From NCBI GenBank assembly GCA_039830035.1, contig CP140038.1, positions 310,001 to 374,000 on the forward strand: 64,000 nucleotides of DNA, read 5' to 3'. Positions within the stretch are counted from its first letter, which is position 1; each line of letters starts with the position of its first letter. The notes beneath the pieces are model-generated. The model was given only the letters and a program-made list of their open reading frames with translations, was not told the DNA's origin and made no database searches. The position numbers and the translations under genes are program-made. Shown piece by piece: positions 1-9,110 of this stretch. The DNA comes from Buchnera aphidicola (Meitanaphis flavogallis). GTDB lineage: Bacteria; Pseudomonadota; Gammaproteobacteria; Enterobacterales; Enterobacteriaceae.

Positions 1-241
1 GACTAATCGATTCAGGAAAAAAAAAGGGATTTACTTCTGAATAAGTTAATTTAATAGTACTAAAACGTTGCAGTAATAGTGCATCACTATTTTTTCCATT
101 ATTTTTATTAGATCCAGAAGCAACTGGTTTATATCCAACAGCATGATATCCACTATTTTTGGCTAATATTAATAATAAAATAGTACATATTGTTTTACCT
201 ACATTAGTATCTGTGCCAGTTACAAACCAACATTGTTTCAT
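1..241 (-). CDS. bioD: Dethiobiotin synthetase, partial (3' end outside window)
   Basis: BioD closes the ureido ring of dethiobiotin from diaminopelargonate, CO2 and ATP, the step between BioA and BioB. Eighty codons are visible from the ATG at 241; the rest lies beyond base 1. The P-loop VTGTDTNVGKT is at residues 7-17 and the family motif GYKPVASGS at 36-44, both matching E. coli BioD closely. A run of nine A (17-25 on the plus strand, T in the gene) stays in frame. It lies on the same strand as bioB but 838 bases downstream of it; in E. coli bioF and bioC fill that interval. Identity is secure; intactness of the unseen part is unknown. Confidence 0.93.
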   Translation of the reverse strand, partial: MKQCWFVTGTDTNVGKTICTILLLILAKNSGYHAVGYKPVASGSNKNNGKNSDALLLQRFSTIKLTYSEVNPFFFPESIS

Positions 242-1079
242 TAATACGTTACTCCAAAAACCATTAATAATTTAATAAATGTTGACATTACCTTAAAATT
301 AAAAAATTAAGAAATAATTTTTTAAAAAATAAAATAATATTTTCATTATTTTAATCGTAATTAATTTTTTAAAGTTATTTTTTAAAAAAAAGACTTAAAA
401 CATTAAATTAATAACGATTTTTTAAAAATACATAAAAACTACATGAATAGCAATAATTAAAAATAAATATATTAATCGTCTTTAATAGTTTTAATTATTT
501 TAGTATATTCTTACCTTGATAAATTTCTAGTTCTACCATACTATTAATTTTTTTATATTGACATACTTAGTGTAATGTTTAAAATTAAAATAAAATTATT
601 AAATAAAAATGCATTATTATGAAACGATGATTAAAAATTTTTTTATGAAACTAAATTAAAAAAATTTATCACTATTACTTTAATAATGTATGTCATGTTT
701 TTTTTTGCATCATTTATTTACAATTATTTAAAAATACAAAAAATAAAGATAGTTCTTTTGATTTAAAAAATACTTTGCATAGTTCATTGTAATGCATATG
801 CAAATGATAATTTTAATATTTCACATCAGAATAGAATTCTATTTTTTATTACGATTAAATACAAATGTTGATAACATTATATAATAATTTTTTAAAAATA
901 TGAGCGAAATATTTTCTGTGGCAATATATTGTTACTTTAATTTATTAACTATACATATCTAAAAATAAATTATATTTTTTATTGCAAAAATTAACATATT
1001 TTTAGAAAATTATTTTTTTGTAATATAATATTTTTTCTTTAATAATTTTATTGCATGTAGAATTTCAATGTTTTAATCA
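242..1079. other. 838-base gene-free spacer between bioD and bioB
   Basis: No open frame with recognisable protein similarity is seen on either strand; the stretch is almost pure A/T with many in-frame stops. In E. coli bioF and bioC lie between bioB and bioD, so this is most simply the eroded remnant of those two genes. That is inference from gene order; no alignable trace was found by eye. Confidence 0.6.
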
Positions 1080-2111
1080 TTAAATACCCGCGTTATAATA
1101 TTGTATTTGTGTCGTATCTTGTATTTTACTTATAATATTTTTTATATATAAATAATTTTTTGAATTAATATAATTATTTTTTGAATTTAATCCTAATTTT
1201 TTGAACAAATTTAGATCAGTATTTTTTGTAGGGTTAGGAGTAGTCAGTAGTTTACATCCATAAAAAATAGAATTAGCACCAGCCATAAAACACATTGCTT
1301 GAGTTTGTTCGTTCATATTTTCTCGACCAGCCGATAAACGTATATAAGACTTAGGCATCATTATTCGTGTTACTGCAATAGTTTTTATAAAATCAAATAT
1401 ATCTATATCTTCATTATATTCCATTGGTGTCCCTTTTACTTTCACTAACATATTTATAGGTATACTTTCTGGAACTATTGATAAATTAGACAGTTGTATT
1501 AGTAATTCTATTCGATCATTAATTTTTTCTCCTAATCCCATGATTCCTCCAGAACATACTTTCATTCCAGACTGTCGTACCACTCTTAAAGTGTTTAATC
1601 TATCTTGATAGCTTCTAGTTGTTACAATTTTTTTATAAAAATTTTCTGAAGTATCTAAATTATGATTATAAAAATCTAATCCTGCTTTTGCTAGTTTATT
1701 TGCTTGATTTTCATTCAAAGATCCTAAAGTCATACATGTTTCCATTCCTATTTTTTTTACTTCTTTAATAATTTCTTCTAAATATGGTATATCTTGATCT
1801 TTAGGGTTTTTCCAAGCTGCTCCCATACAGAATCTTTCAGATCCTGATTTTTTAGCTTCTTTAGCAAACTTCAATATTTGTTTTATGTTCAATAATTTTT
1901 CTTTTTTTACATTGGTTTTGTATCTAGCACTTTGAGGGCAATATTTACAATCTTCCGGACATGAACCTGTCTTAATTGATAATAAAGTACTAATTTGAAC
2001 TTCATTTGGATTAAAATTTTTGCGATGAATGGTTTGAGCAAAAAACAAAAGATCAAGAAATGGTAAATCAAATAATAATTTCACTTTTTTAAAATCCCAT
2101 CTTTTTTTCAT
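1080..2111 (-). CDS. bioB: Biotin synthase (radical SAM)
   Basis: BioB inserts sulfur into dethiobiotin using a [4Fe-4S] cluster, S-adenosylmethionine and a sacrificial [2Fe-2S] cluster. The radical-SAM motif CPEDCKYC is at about residues 51-58, and GAAWKNP, YNHNLDTS, MNEQTQAMC and KLLTTPNP follow as in E. coli. The product is 343 residues against 346 in E. coli. The frame can be extended to a TTG at 2123, but the ATG at 2111 is preferred: it aligns with the E. coli N-terminus and has GGA a few bases upstream. It is divergent from bioA across 73 bases, the classical bio arrangement. Reduction of the enzyme needs flavodoxin, which is encoded in this window (fldA). Confidence 0.97.
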   Translation of the reverse strand: MKKRWDFKKVKLLFDLPFLDLLFFAQTIHRKNFNPNEVQISTLLSIKTGSCPEDCKYCPQSARYKTNVKKEKLLNIKQILKFAKEAKKSGSERFCMGAAWKNPKDQDIPYLEEIIKEVKKIGMETCMTLGSLNENQANKLAKAGLDFYNHNLDTSENFYKKIVTTRSYQDRLNTLRVVRQSGMKVCSGGIMGLGEKINDRIELLIQLSNLSIVPESIPINMLVKVKGTPMEYNEDIDIFDFIKTIAVTRIMMPKSYIRLSAGRENMNEQTQAMCFMAGANSIFYGCKLLTTPNPTKNTDLNLFKKLGLNSKNNYINSKNYLYIKNIISKIQDTTQIQYYNAGI

Positions 2112-2184
2112 TATTAATTCCAAAAATTGTTTATTTAAATAAATAAAAGTTTATAATTGTAATTTCATTTTTTAATAATATTTT
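2112..2184. promoter_or_regulatory. Divergent bioB/bioA intergenic control region
   Basis: These 73 bases must hold the promoters of both bioB and bioA. In E. coli the same place holds the BirA operator, a palindrome with TTGTAAACC half sites. No such half site is seen here; the only symmetry is a weak A/T palindrome (TTTATTTAAATAAA, 2130-2143). Biotin-dependent repression therefore looks lost, but this rests only on inspection. Confidence 0.4.
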
Positions 2185-3477
2185 ATGAATAAATCTGATA
2201 TAAATTTTGATCAACAACATATTTGGCATCCTTATAGTTCTATGATTAATCCGTTACCTTGTTATTTAGTAAAATCAGCTCAAGGAGTTTTTTTAAATTT
2301 AAGTAATGGTCAGAAATTGATTGATGGAATGTCTTCATGGTGGGCGGTTATTCATGGATATAACCATCCTAGATTAAATCGTGCATTAAAAAATCAAATA
2401 AACCGAATGTCTCATGTTATGTTTGGTGGTATTACACATCATCCAGCTATTTCATTGTGCAGAAATCTTATAAAGATTACTCCAAAAAACTTAAATTGTA
2501 TTTTTTTGTCAGATTCAGGTTCTGTAGCTATCGAAGTAGCAATAAAAATGGTATTACAATATTGGAAATCATTAGGTAAAAACAAAATTAAGTTTTTAAC
2601 TATAAAAAATGGGTATCACGGCGATACATTTTCTGCTATTTCAGTATGTGATCCAAATAATTCTTTTCATAATTTATATAGTAATTTTTTTCCAAAAAAT
2701 TTATTTTCCGATGCTCCTAAATGTTCATTTTACAATAAATGGGATGAACAAGATATATATTCGTTTAATAATTTTATAGAAAAATATAAAGATGTCATTG
2801 CAGCTGTTATTTTAGAACCTATTGTACAAAGTATAGGTAGTATGAATTTTTATCACCCAACGTTCTTAAAGAAAGTAAGGTTATTATGTAATACATTTGA
2901 AATTCCATTAATTTTAGATGAAATTGCTACAGGATTTTGTAGAACTGGAAAATTTTTTGCTTTTGAACATGCAAATATCGTTCCAGATATTCTGTGTATT
3001 GGAAAAGCTATAACAGGAGGAACTATAACTTTATCTGCAACATTAACGACAAAAAAAATTGCAACAACTATTAGTAAGAATAGTATATCAGGGTGTTTCA
3101 TGCATGGTCCTACATTTATGGCTAATCCGTTAGCATGTGCAGTAGCAAATGAAAATATAAAAATGCTTCAAGAAAATAGATGGAAAGTACAAATTAAAAA
3201 TATTGAAAAATGTTTCCGTTTAAACTTATTACCTTTACGCAGTCATCCTGAAGTGAATGATGTTCGCATTTTAGGTGCTATTGGAGTTGTTGAATGTATG
3301 CATATTATAAATGTTGCATATATGCAAAAATTTTTTGTAAAAAATGGCGTATGGATTAGACCATTTAAAAAAATTATTTATCTTATTCCATCTTACATTA
3401 TTGACGAAAATTCTTTAAAACAACTTATACACGTTATTTCTATTGCATTAGATCATAAAAATTTTTTTATACGATAA
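2185..3477 (+). CDS. bioA: Adenosylmethionine-8-amino-7-oxononanoate aminotransferase
   Basis: BioA is the PLP enzyme that transfers an amino group from S-adenosylmethionine to KAPA to give DAPA. The 430-residue product matches E. coli (429) in length. The PLP lysine is K274 in CIGKAITGG, the pyridine-nitrogen aspartate D245 in LDEIATGF, and the cofactor phosphate loop is SDSGSVAIEVA (109-119). The N-terminal motif IWHPY is present. With bioB and bioD it gives KAPA-to-biotin capacity; no KAPA-forming gene is seen in this window. Convergent with pgl across about 50 bases. Confidence 0.97.
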   Translation: MNKSDINFDQQHIWHPYSSMINPLPCYLVKSAQGVFLNLSNGQKLIDGMSSWWAVIHGYNHPRLNRALKNQINRMSHVMFGGITHHPAISLCRNLIKITPKNLNCIFLSDSGSVAIEVAIKMVLQYWKSLGKNKIKFLTIKNGYHGDTFSAISVCDPNNSFHNLYSNFFPKNLFSDAPKCSFYNKWDEQDIYSFNNFIEKYKDVIAAVILEPIVQSIGSMNFYHPTFLKKVRLLCNTFEIPLILDEIATGFCRTGKFFAFEHANIVPDILCIGKAITGGTITLSATLTTKKIATTISKNSISGCFMHGPTFMANPLACAVANENIKMLQENRWKVQIKNIEKCFRLNLLPLRSHPEVNDVRILGAIGVVECMHIINVAYMQKFFVKNGVWIRPFKKIIYLIPSYIIDENSLKQLIHVISIALDHKNFFIR

Positions 3478-3528
3478 AATACATTTTTGTTTTATTATAA
3501 ATGTTAATAATATTAATTTTTTTATTCA

Positions 3529-4524
3529 TTACATTTTATAGATAGATATCCATATAGGTCTATTTCCAGTAGGATATCTATTTTTAAATGTTAATAATCC
3601 TGTTTTAGAACGTACATTATAAACACTAATACTATTTGATTTTTCTCCAGCAACAATTAAAATTTTTCCAGTTGTATCGATGCAAAATGATCTTGGTTGT
3701 ATTTCTGTTTGAATATATCCAATGATTTTTATATTGTTAATATCTTTATCATTTTTTATAATTGCAATACTACTATTACTTCTATTAGAAGCATATAAAT
3801 ATTTTTCACATAGAGAAATATGAAGATCTGACGACCATGCGCAGTGTATAAATTCATGTGATATGACATTGATATTTTTTAAAAATGTAATGATATTACA
3901 TGAATTATTTACATTCCATATACTTATAGTCCCATTTAACTCATTGATGCTAAATAAACGATTGATACTTTTTTGAAAAATCATATGTCTTGGACCAGAA
4001 TTGTTTTTTACTGATATAAATTTTAATTGATTTTCTAATAGTACTCCTGAATTTGTAAAATTATATAAATAAATTCGATCACTTTTAAGAGATGATACGA
4101 ACAAATTTTTATTGTTATGATGCATTAATGATGCATGACATCCTTTTATTTCATGTATAGTTTGTATAATAGGTTGAGGAATTCCATATGAGTTAATTGG
4201 AGAAATATTTATGCAGTTAAAATGATAAGAACTAGAAAACAAATATTTTTCAGTTTTATCTATTTCAAAATGATTAATACTACAAAAAATATTAGAACAT
4301 CCTATTTGTGTCAACGTACCATTGGTTTCAATTTGATATACATAAATAGAAAATTTAGGACGTATTCCTAAATATAAACGTTTTGTATTTTTTACGATAA
4401 GAATAGGTTGAGGTTCACCATCAACTTTTAAGACTTGAATTAAGTTTAGAGACCAATCAGAATGTATTTCCCATACTTCTATTTGTTGACTGTTTGCGCT
4501 AGAGACATAAAGTATTTGTTTCAT
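3529..4524 (-). CDS. pgl: 6-phosphogluconolactonase (beta-propeller type)
   Basis: Pgl (formerly YbhE) hydrolyses 6-phosphogluconolactone, the product of Zwf, in the oxidative pentose phosphate pathway. The product has 331 residues, identical to E. coli, and begins MKQILYVSSANSQQIEVW, the typical first propeller strand of the lactonase seven-bladed family. Motifs such as GEPQP, GCHAS, GPRHM and QTEIQPRSFCID are conserved. In E. coli pgl also lies on the far side of bioA, so the context supports the call. Its partner zwf is at 38367-39833. Confidence 0.95.
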   Translation of the reverse strand: MKQILYVSSANSQQIEVWEIHSDWSLNLIQVLKVDGEPQPILIVKNTKRLYLGIRPKFSIYVYQIETNGTLTQIGCSNIFCSINHFEIDKTEKYLFSSSYHFNCINISPINSYGIPQPIIQTIHEIKGCHASLMHHNNKNLFVSSLKSDRIYLYNFTNSGVLLENQLKFISVKNNSGPRHMIFQKSINRLFSINELNGTISIWNVNNSCNIITFLKNINVISHEFIHCAWSSDLHISLCEKYLYASNRSNSSIAIIKNDKDINNIKIIGYIQTEIQPRSFCIDTTGKILIVAGEKSNSISVYNVRSKTGLLTFKNRYPTGNRPIWISIYKM

Positions 4525-5553
4525 GCATCAATTCCTAATTGAAAATGACAGATAATATATGTACATTATGTGTCAACTAATATCAAAAATGTTACTCATT
4601 TATGATGTAATATTTTAAGTTATAATATATTTTGATTACGAAAAATTTTATATTTTCAAAAATATAAAATTTAAAAAAATTATATACTATATTGGTAATA
4701 TTTTAATATTTCTTTAATACAAATTGGATTTATAAAACATAATGTAGTTTTTTAATAAAAAATAAATTAAAGTACATATAAAAGTTAATATACACAATAG
4801 AGTACTATTAGAATAACAAGTAAAGAGCACAAATATAGTATAAACTTATCAATTAAAAAATTGTACGTATAATGTATATGTAAATATTTATTTAAAAACA
4901 GTTAAAATAAATAATTAATAACATATATTCTATAATTTTAAACTTATTTATTTTATACTTAGTATTTTAATATGTATTATGTTTTACTTATAAAATGTAT
5001 TTTAAAGTTGCATTATCTATTTATCTTTATGTTGTGTATTTAAAATATACAATTTTTTATTTTTTTACTTTTCAAATGAAATTATTCAACATGATATATT
5101 AGTATTTCATACATTTATATACCATATTTAAATCTTTGTTATACAAAATAAAACATCATATTTAGCATGCATAAAATCAATGTTTATAAAATATTAATTG
5201 TTATTTTTATTTATAATTAATTCAAGTTTAGCATGAATTGTATTACTTTTCTCTTGTTAACATACTTTTTAAAAATTTGTAAAATTATTGAATAAACTTT
5301 TTAATGTTTATATATTATTTATTTGTTTAGACATTAAGAACGTTTAATTTATACTACAATACTAATAAATGTAGTATTTTATCTTTATTGATTAAAACAA
5401 TAGAAATAACTTTATATTTTTTATTAATTATAATTCCTATTTCAATTTTAATAAAAAGTTTAGTATTAATTTTTTAAGTTGTCTCTTATATTTAAAACAT
5501 TAATAATAATATTTCCAATTTTGTGAAAAAATTTTATTACAAGAAATATTTAT
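4525..5553. other. 1029-base gene-free spacer between pgl and lolC
   Basis: Only short chance frames are seen on both strands; base composition is extremely A/T rich. In E. coli, and as I recall in pea-aphid Buchnera, mfd (transcription-repair coupling factor) flanks lolC here. A long spacer in that position suggests mfd was lost and decayed beyond recognition. It must also contain the pgl and lolC promoters, which I cannot place with confidence. Confidence 0.6.
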
Positions 5554-6756
5554 ATGAATTTATTGATTTCGTGTTTTATTGGATTTCGCTATTTTTTTAG
5601 TAAATCTAGAACTTTCCTGAACAAATTAACCAACGTATTATCTATTATTAGCATGTCATGCGGAGTATCTGCTGTAATAACTATTATTTCTATTATGAAT
5701 GGATTTGAAGATGAATTTAAAAATCGTATTTTAAATTTTATTCCTCATATTATTGTTAGTAAAAACAATAATAATATGAATAAATTTAGTATTAATCAAC
5801 ATGACTTGATTTCAAAATATGTAAAAAAAATATCTGAAATAATTATTAGCGACGTTATTATTCAAGGTAATTCTGCAATTTCTATTGGTTCAGTATTATC
5901 TATGCACTATCAACAATACAATGTTTTTAAACCTTATTTAAGAAATGATAACTATTTAAAAATTTTAAATAAAAATAACTATGATGCAATAATAGGACAA
6001 GGATTAGCAAAAAAATTAAATATTAATATTGGTGATAAATTTGCATTAATTCTTCCGAATTTTCGTCCATTTTTTTCATTTAAAAATATGCCTAATAGAC
6101 GTATATTCAAAGTAATTGACACTTTTATTACTAATACTGAAATTGACGATTATCAAGTATTAGTAAATCATCAAGATTTATCTAACTTTTTGTGTTATCC
6201 AAAAGATCACATTACAGGATTACGATTATGGTTAGAAGATCCATTAGAAATTGATAATTATTTAGAACATTTACATTTATCTGATATAAAAATAAAGAAC
6301 TGGAAACAAAGTAGAGGTGAATTGTTACAAGCTGCAAAAATAGAAAATTATATGATGATATTTTTGTTTAGTTTAATTGTAATGGTGTCTATATTTGGTT
6401 TATTTGTATCTGTTAGTTTATTTATTATGAATAAAGAAAAAGATATTGCTATATTTCAAACATTAGGTTTATCTAAATGTAATATTATGTTAGTTTTTAT
6501 ATTTCAAGGAATGTTAAGTGGTATAATAGGAACATTATTAGGTACAATATTAAGTTTTTTAATTATGAACAAAACAATTGGAATTATGTCTATGATAAAA
6601 TTATTTTTTCCAAATATTTCATTGCCTTGCATTATTTTTTTTCGTCAAATTATAACAATTGATGTGATATCTATAATATGTATTTTATTATCTACCGTTT
6701 ATCCTGCTTGGAAAGCAACTACAATATTTCCATCAAGAAGGTTATCTTATGAATAA
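5554..6756 (+). CDS. lolC: Lipoprotein-releasing ABC transporter permease LolC
   Basis: LolC pairs with LolE and the LolD ATPase to extract outer-membrane lipoproteins from the inner membrane. The 400-residue product matches the family length (399 in E. coli). It has one N-terminal membrane segment (about 25-50), a periplasmic domain, and three C-terminal segments, the MacB/FtsX-type fold. LolC-specific landmarks are NGFEDEFKNRIL and the end YPAWKATTIFPSRRLSYE. Its last 8 bases overlap the lolD start, indicating translational coupling. Confidence 0.95.
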   Translation: MNLLISCFIGFRYFFSKSRTFLNKLTNVLSIISMSCGVSAVITIISIMNGFEDEFKNRILNFIPHIIVSKNNNNMNKFSINQHDLISKYVKKISEIIISDVIIQGNSAISIGSVLSMHYQQYNVFKPYLRNDNYLKILNKNNYDAIIGQGLAKKLNINIGDKFALILPNFRPFFSFKNMPNRRIFKVIDTFITNTEIDDYQVLVNHQDLSNFLCYPKDHITGLRLWLEDPLEIDNYLEHLHLSDIKIKNWKQSRGELLQAAKIENYMMIFLFSLIVMVSIFGLFVSVSLFIMNKEKDIAIFQTLGLSKCNIMLVFIFQGMLSGIIGTLLGTILSFLIMNKTIGIMSMIKLFFPNISLPCIIFFRQIITIDVISIICILLSTVYPAWKATTIFPSRRLSYE

Positions 6757-7437
6757 TATAAACTTGTTAAAATGTAGTTCTATATGTAAATATTATCTCA
6801 ATGGAACAGTAAAAAATTATATTTTAAAAAATATTTCCTTGGTATTAAAAAAAGGCGACATGCTTTCTATAATCGGTGCTTCTGGATCAGGAAAAAGTAC
6901 TTTTTTGCATATCGTAGGAGGTCTTGATTCCCCTAGTTCAGGAGAAATTTTTTTTTAGGCCAAAATATACATAGTATTTCTAATAAAAAACAATCTATAT
7001 TAAGAAATTATCATTTAGGTTTTATATATCAACTGCATCATCTACTATCGGATTTTAATGTTATTGAAAACGTTACTTTACCTTTACTTATTCAAAAAAA
7101 AAGTAAGTTATTTGCATTTGAAACAGCATATAATGTTTTAAAAAGTGTAGGAATAGAAAAAAAAATTAAAAGCTTTCCTTCAGAATTATCAGGAGGAGAA
7201 CGACAAAGAGTAGCTATTGCAAGAGCATTAGTTGCGAAACCTAGTCTTGTTATAGCCGATGAACCAACTGGAAACTTAGATAAAAAAAATTCCAATCGAA
7301 TTTTAGATCTATTTTTTAATCTTAATAGTATACATAAAATTACTTTTTTAATAGTCACCCATGATATGGAATTTTTTAAAAATATACCATTAAAAATGCA
7401 ATTGAAAACTGGAACGTTATATAAAATAGATTCTTAG
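6749..7437 (+). CDS. lolD: LolD ATPase, interrupted by a one-base deletion in a T9 run
   Basis: LolD powers lipoprotein release by LolC/LolE. From the ATG at 6749 the frame runs through Walker A (GASGSGKST) and stops at TAG within a run of nine T (6949-6957). Adding one T restores one continuous frame to the TAG at 7435-7437, giving 229 residues (E. coli 233). All later ATPase motifs are intact: Q-loop region IYQLHHLL, signature LSGGERQRVAIARAL, Walker B LVIADEPTGN and H-loop VTHD. No second lesion was found. Since lolC and lolE are intact on either side, a functional product made through polymerase slippage in the T run is likely; a sequencing error in the homopolymer is the alternative. Confidence 0.93.
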
Positions 7438-7452
7438 AAAGGAAATTATAGA

Positions 7453-8694
7453 GTGATTTATTTATCTTTGTTAATATCTAGAAAACTTAACATTCAGTTT
7501 AAAAAAAATAGTATAAACTATTTAGTTTCTATTGTTGCTAAAATTGGTATATTCTTAGGAGTATTAGTATTAATTATAAGTTTTAGTGCATTAAATGGAT
7601 TCAAACTTGAATTAAATAATAGAATTTTATCAATACTTCCGCATGGAAAAATTTTACCTACAAAGCATCCATTTCAAAATTGGAAAAAAATTAAAAATTT
7701 GTTAAAATTTTCACCCGATATCATATCTATAGTACCATATGTAAGTACTACAGCATTAATAAATCATATAAACGGAATTAAAGGAATTCAACTAAAAGGA
7801 TTAAACTTTGATAGTGATCATGAACCAAATAATTTATATAAATTTATAAATAAAAAAACATTAAAAAAAATAAAAAAAAATAAATATCAAATTATTCTCG
7901 GAAAAAGTATAGCAACATACTTGTCTATTCATAAAGGAGATTGGATAAATATTGCTTTATCTGATAATTATAACTCTTCAATATTATATCCTAAATACGT
8001 TTCTTTACAAGTATTAGATTTTTTTAATATAAATAGTAGTTTAGATGATACGTTAGCATTAGTTCCTATTTCGGATTTACAACGATATTTAAATATGCGT
8101 TCTAATATTTCAGGATTAGAATTATCTATAAAGAATCCATTTGATGGAAATAAGATTTTTAAAAAAATTCAATATAACTTACCAAATAATTTTATTATTA
8201 AAAATTGGATGATAGAATATAATTATATTTATCATGAAATTCAATTAGTAAAAACTATCATTTATTTCACTATGACATTAATTATTATTATTTCTTGTTG
8301 TAGTATAGCTTCAATTACTTTATTCAATATATCAAAAAAAATACATAGCATTGCAATATTCAAAACTTTAGGAATAAATAATAATTCGATTAAGTTTATA
8401 CTGTTAATTTATGGTATAAAATCTATATTTAAAATTGGATTATTATCTGTATTACTAAGCATGATATTATTATTCAATTTTCAGTATTTCGTATATTATA
8501 TAGAACAATGTTTGGGTTACAAATTAGTACCTAATACTGTTTATTTTATTGATTTTATTCCTATTTCTATTGCTTGTTCAGATATTTTTTTAATATTTTT
8601 CATACTTTTTATAACAGGATTTATAACTAGTTATTATCCTGCAAATTATGCTAGTAAAATTGATCCTGCAACAATCTTAAAAAATATTGAATAG
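7453..8694 (+). CDS. lolE: Lipoprotein-releasing ABC transporter permease LolE
   Basis: Second permease of the Lol release complex. The product has 413 residues (E. coli 414) with the same layout as LolC: an N-terminal membrane helix near 25-50, a periplasmic domain, and three C-terminal helices. LolE landmarks are LNGFKLELNNRILSILPHG and the end YPANYASKIDPATIL. Translation starts at a GTG (7453) preceded by AAAGGAAA; no better ATG is near. It lies 15 bases after lolD, so lolCDE is one operon. It contains A8 and A9 runs (near 7863-7880) that stay in frame, unlike the run in lolD. Confidence 0.95.
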   Translation: MIYLSLLISRKLNIQFKKNSINYLVSIVAKIGIFLGVLVLIISFSALNGFKLELNNRILSILPHGKILPTKHPFQNWKKIKNLLKFSPDIISIVPYVSTTALINHINGIKGIQLKGLNFDSDHEPNNLYKFINKKTLKKIKKNKYQIILGKSIATYLSIHKGDWINIALSDNYNSSILYPKYVSLQVLDFFNINSSLDDTLALVPISDLQRYLNMRSNISGLELSIKNPFDGNKIFKKIQYNLPNNFIIKNWMIEYNYIYHEIQLVKTIIYFTMTLIIIISCCSIASITLFNISKKIHSIAIFKTLGINNNSIKFILLIYGIKSIFKIGLLSVLLSMILLFNFQYFVYYIEQCLGYKLVPNTVYFIDFIPISIACSDIFLIFFILFITGFITSYYPANYASKIDPATILKNIE

Positions 8695-8778
8695 ATTGCT
8701 GCATTAAAATGTACTTAAATGTAAAAATATAGTGAACTACATATTAAATTTTTTAATTAAAAATCATTAAGGTAAATG

Positions 8779-8937
8779 ATGCAGGTAACTAACCGAAGGC
8801 TTAAAAACACACGTTATAAAAAACACAAAAGAAAAATTCATCAACGTTTTCGGAAAAATATTTTTGAACGCGAAATTAAAAGAATATTTTTTAATACGCA
8901 ATATTTTTTAAATAAGATCAAATCTTTTTTTATATGA
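8779..8937 (+). CDS. Possible 52-residue basic small protein, unrecognised
   Basis: This is the only notable object in the 416 bases between lolE and gapA. The frame starts MQVTNRRLKNTRYKKHKRK and is open for 52 codons, rich in Lys/Arg, with a hydrophobic tail ending KSFFI. AAGG lies 6 bases before the ATG at 8779 (a second ATG is at 8776). The first 75 bases are about one third G+C, clearly above the spacers around it and above many genes here. I recognise no family. It could be a lineage-specific small protein, a leader or part of a small RNA, or a chance frame; Arg codons AGG and CGG are unusual for this genome, which favours the RNA or decayed-gene options somewhat. Confidence 0.35.
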   Translation: MQVTNRRLKNTRYKKHKRKIHQRFRKNIFEREIKRIFFNTQYFLNKIKSFFI

Positions 8938-9110
8938 TATACATCACGTATTTCATATTGTTTAAAAAAAGTAATAGTATCACTTTATAACAACTTCTCA
9001 AATGATTTAAGATCATAAGTTTATTATTAAACTATTACAAATGGCAACATTTAAGATGTTTTTATATATTTTTTAAAATTCTTAATTTTACAATAATGAT
9101 TGGTATAAAA

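Noticed and set aside
17..25. Nine-base run in bioD as another frameshift
   Set aside because: The frame continues correctly through it (VNPFFFPE aligns with E. coli VNPYTFAE).
2112..2184. BirA operator between bioB and bioA
   Set aside because: No TTGTAAACC/GGTTTACAA half sites; only a weak A/T palindrome.
2853..3101. 82-codon minus-strand frame inside bioA
   Set aside because: Shadow of the strongly conserved bioA frame; no ribosome-binding site or family similarity.
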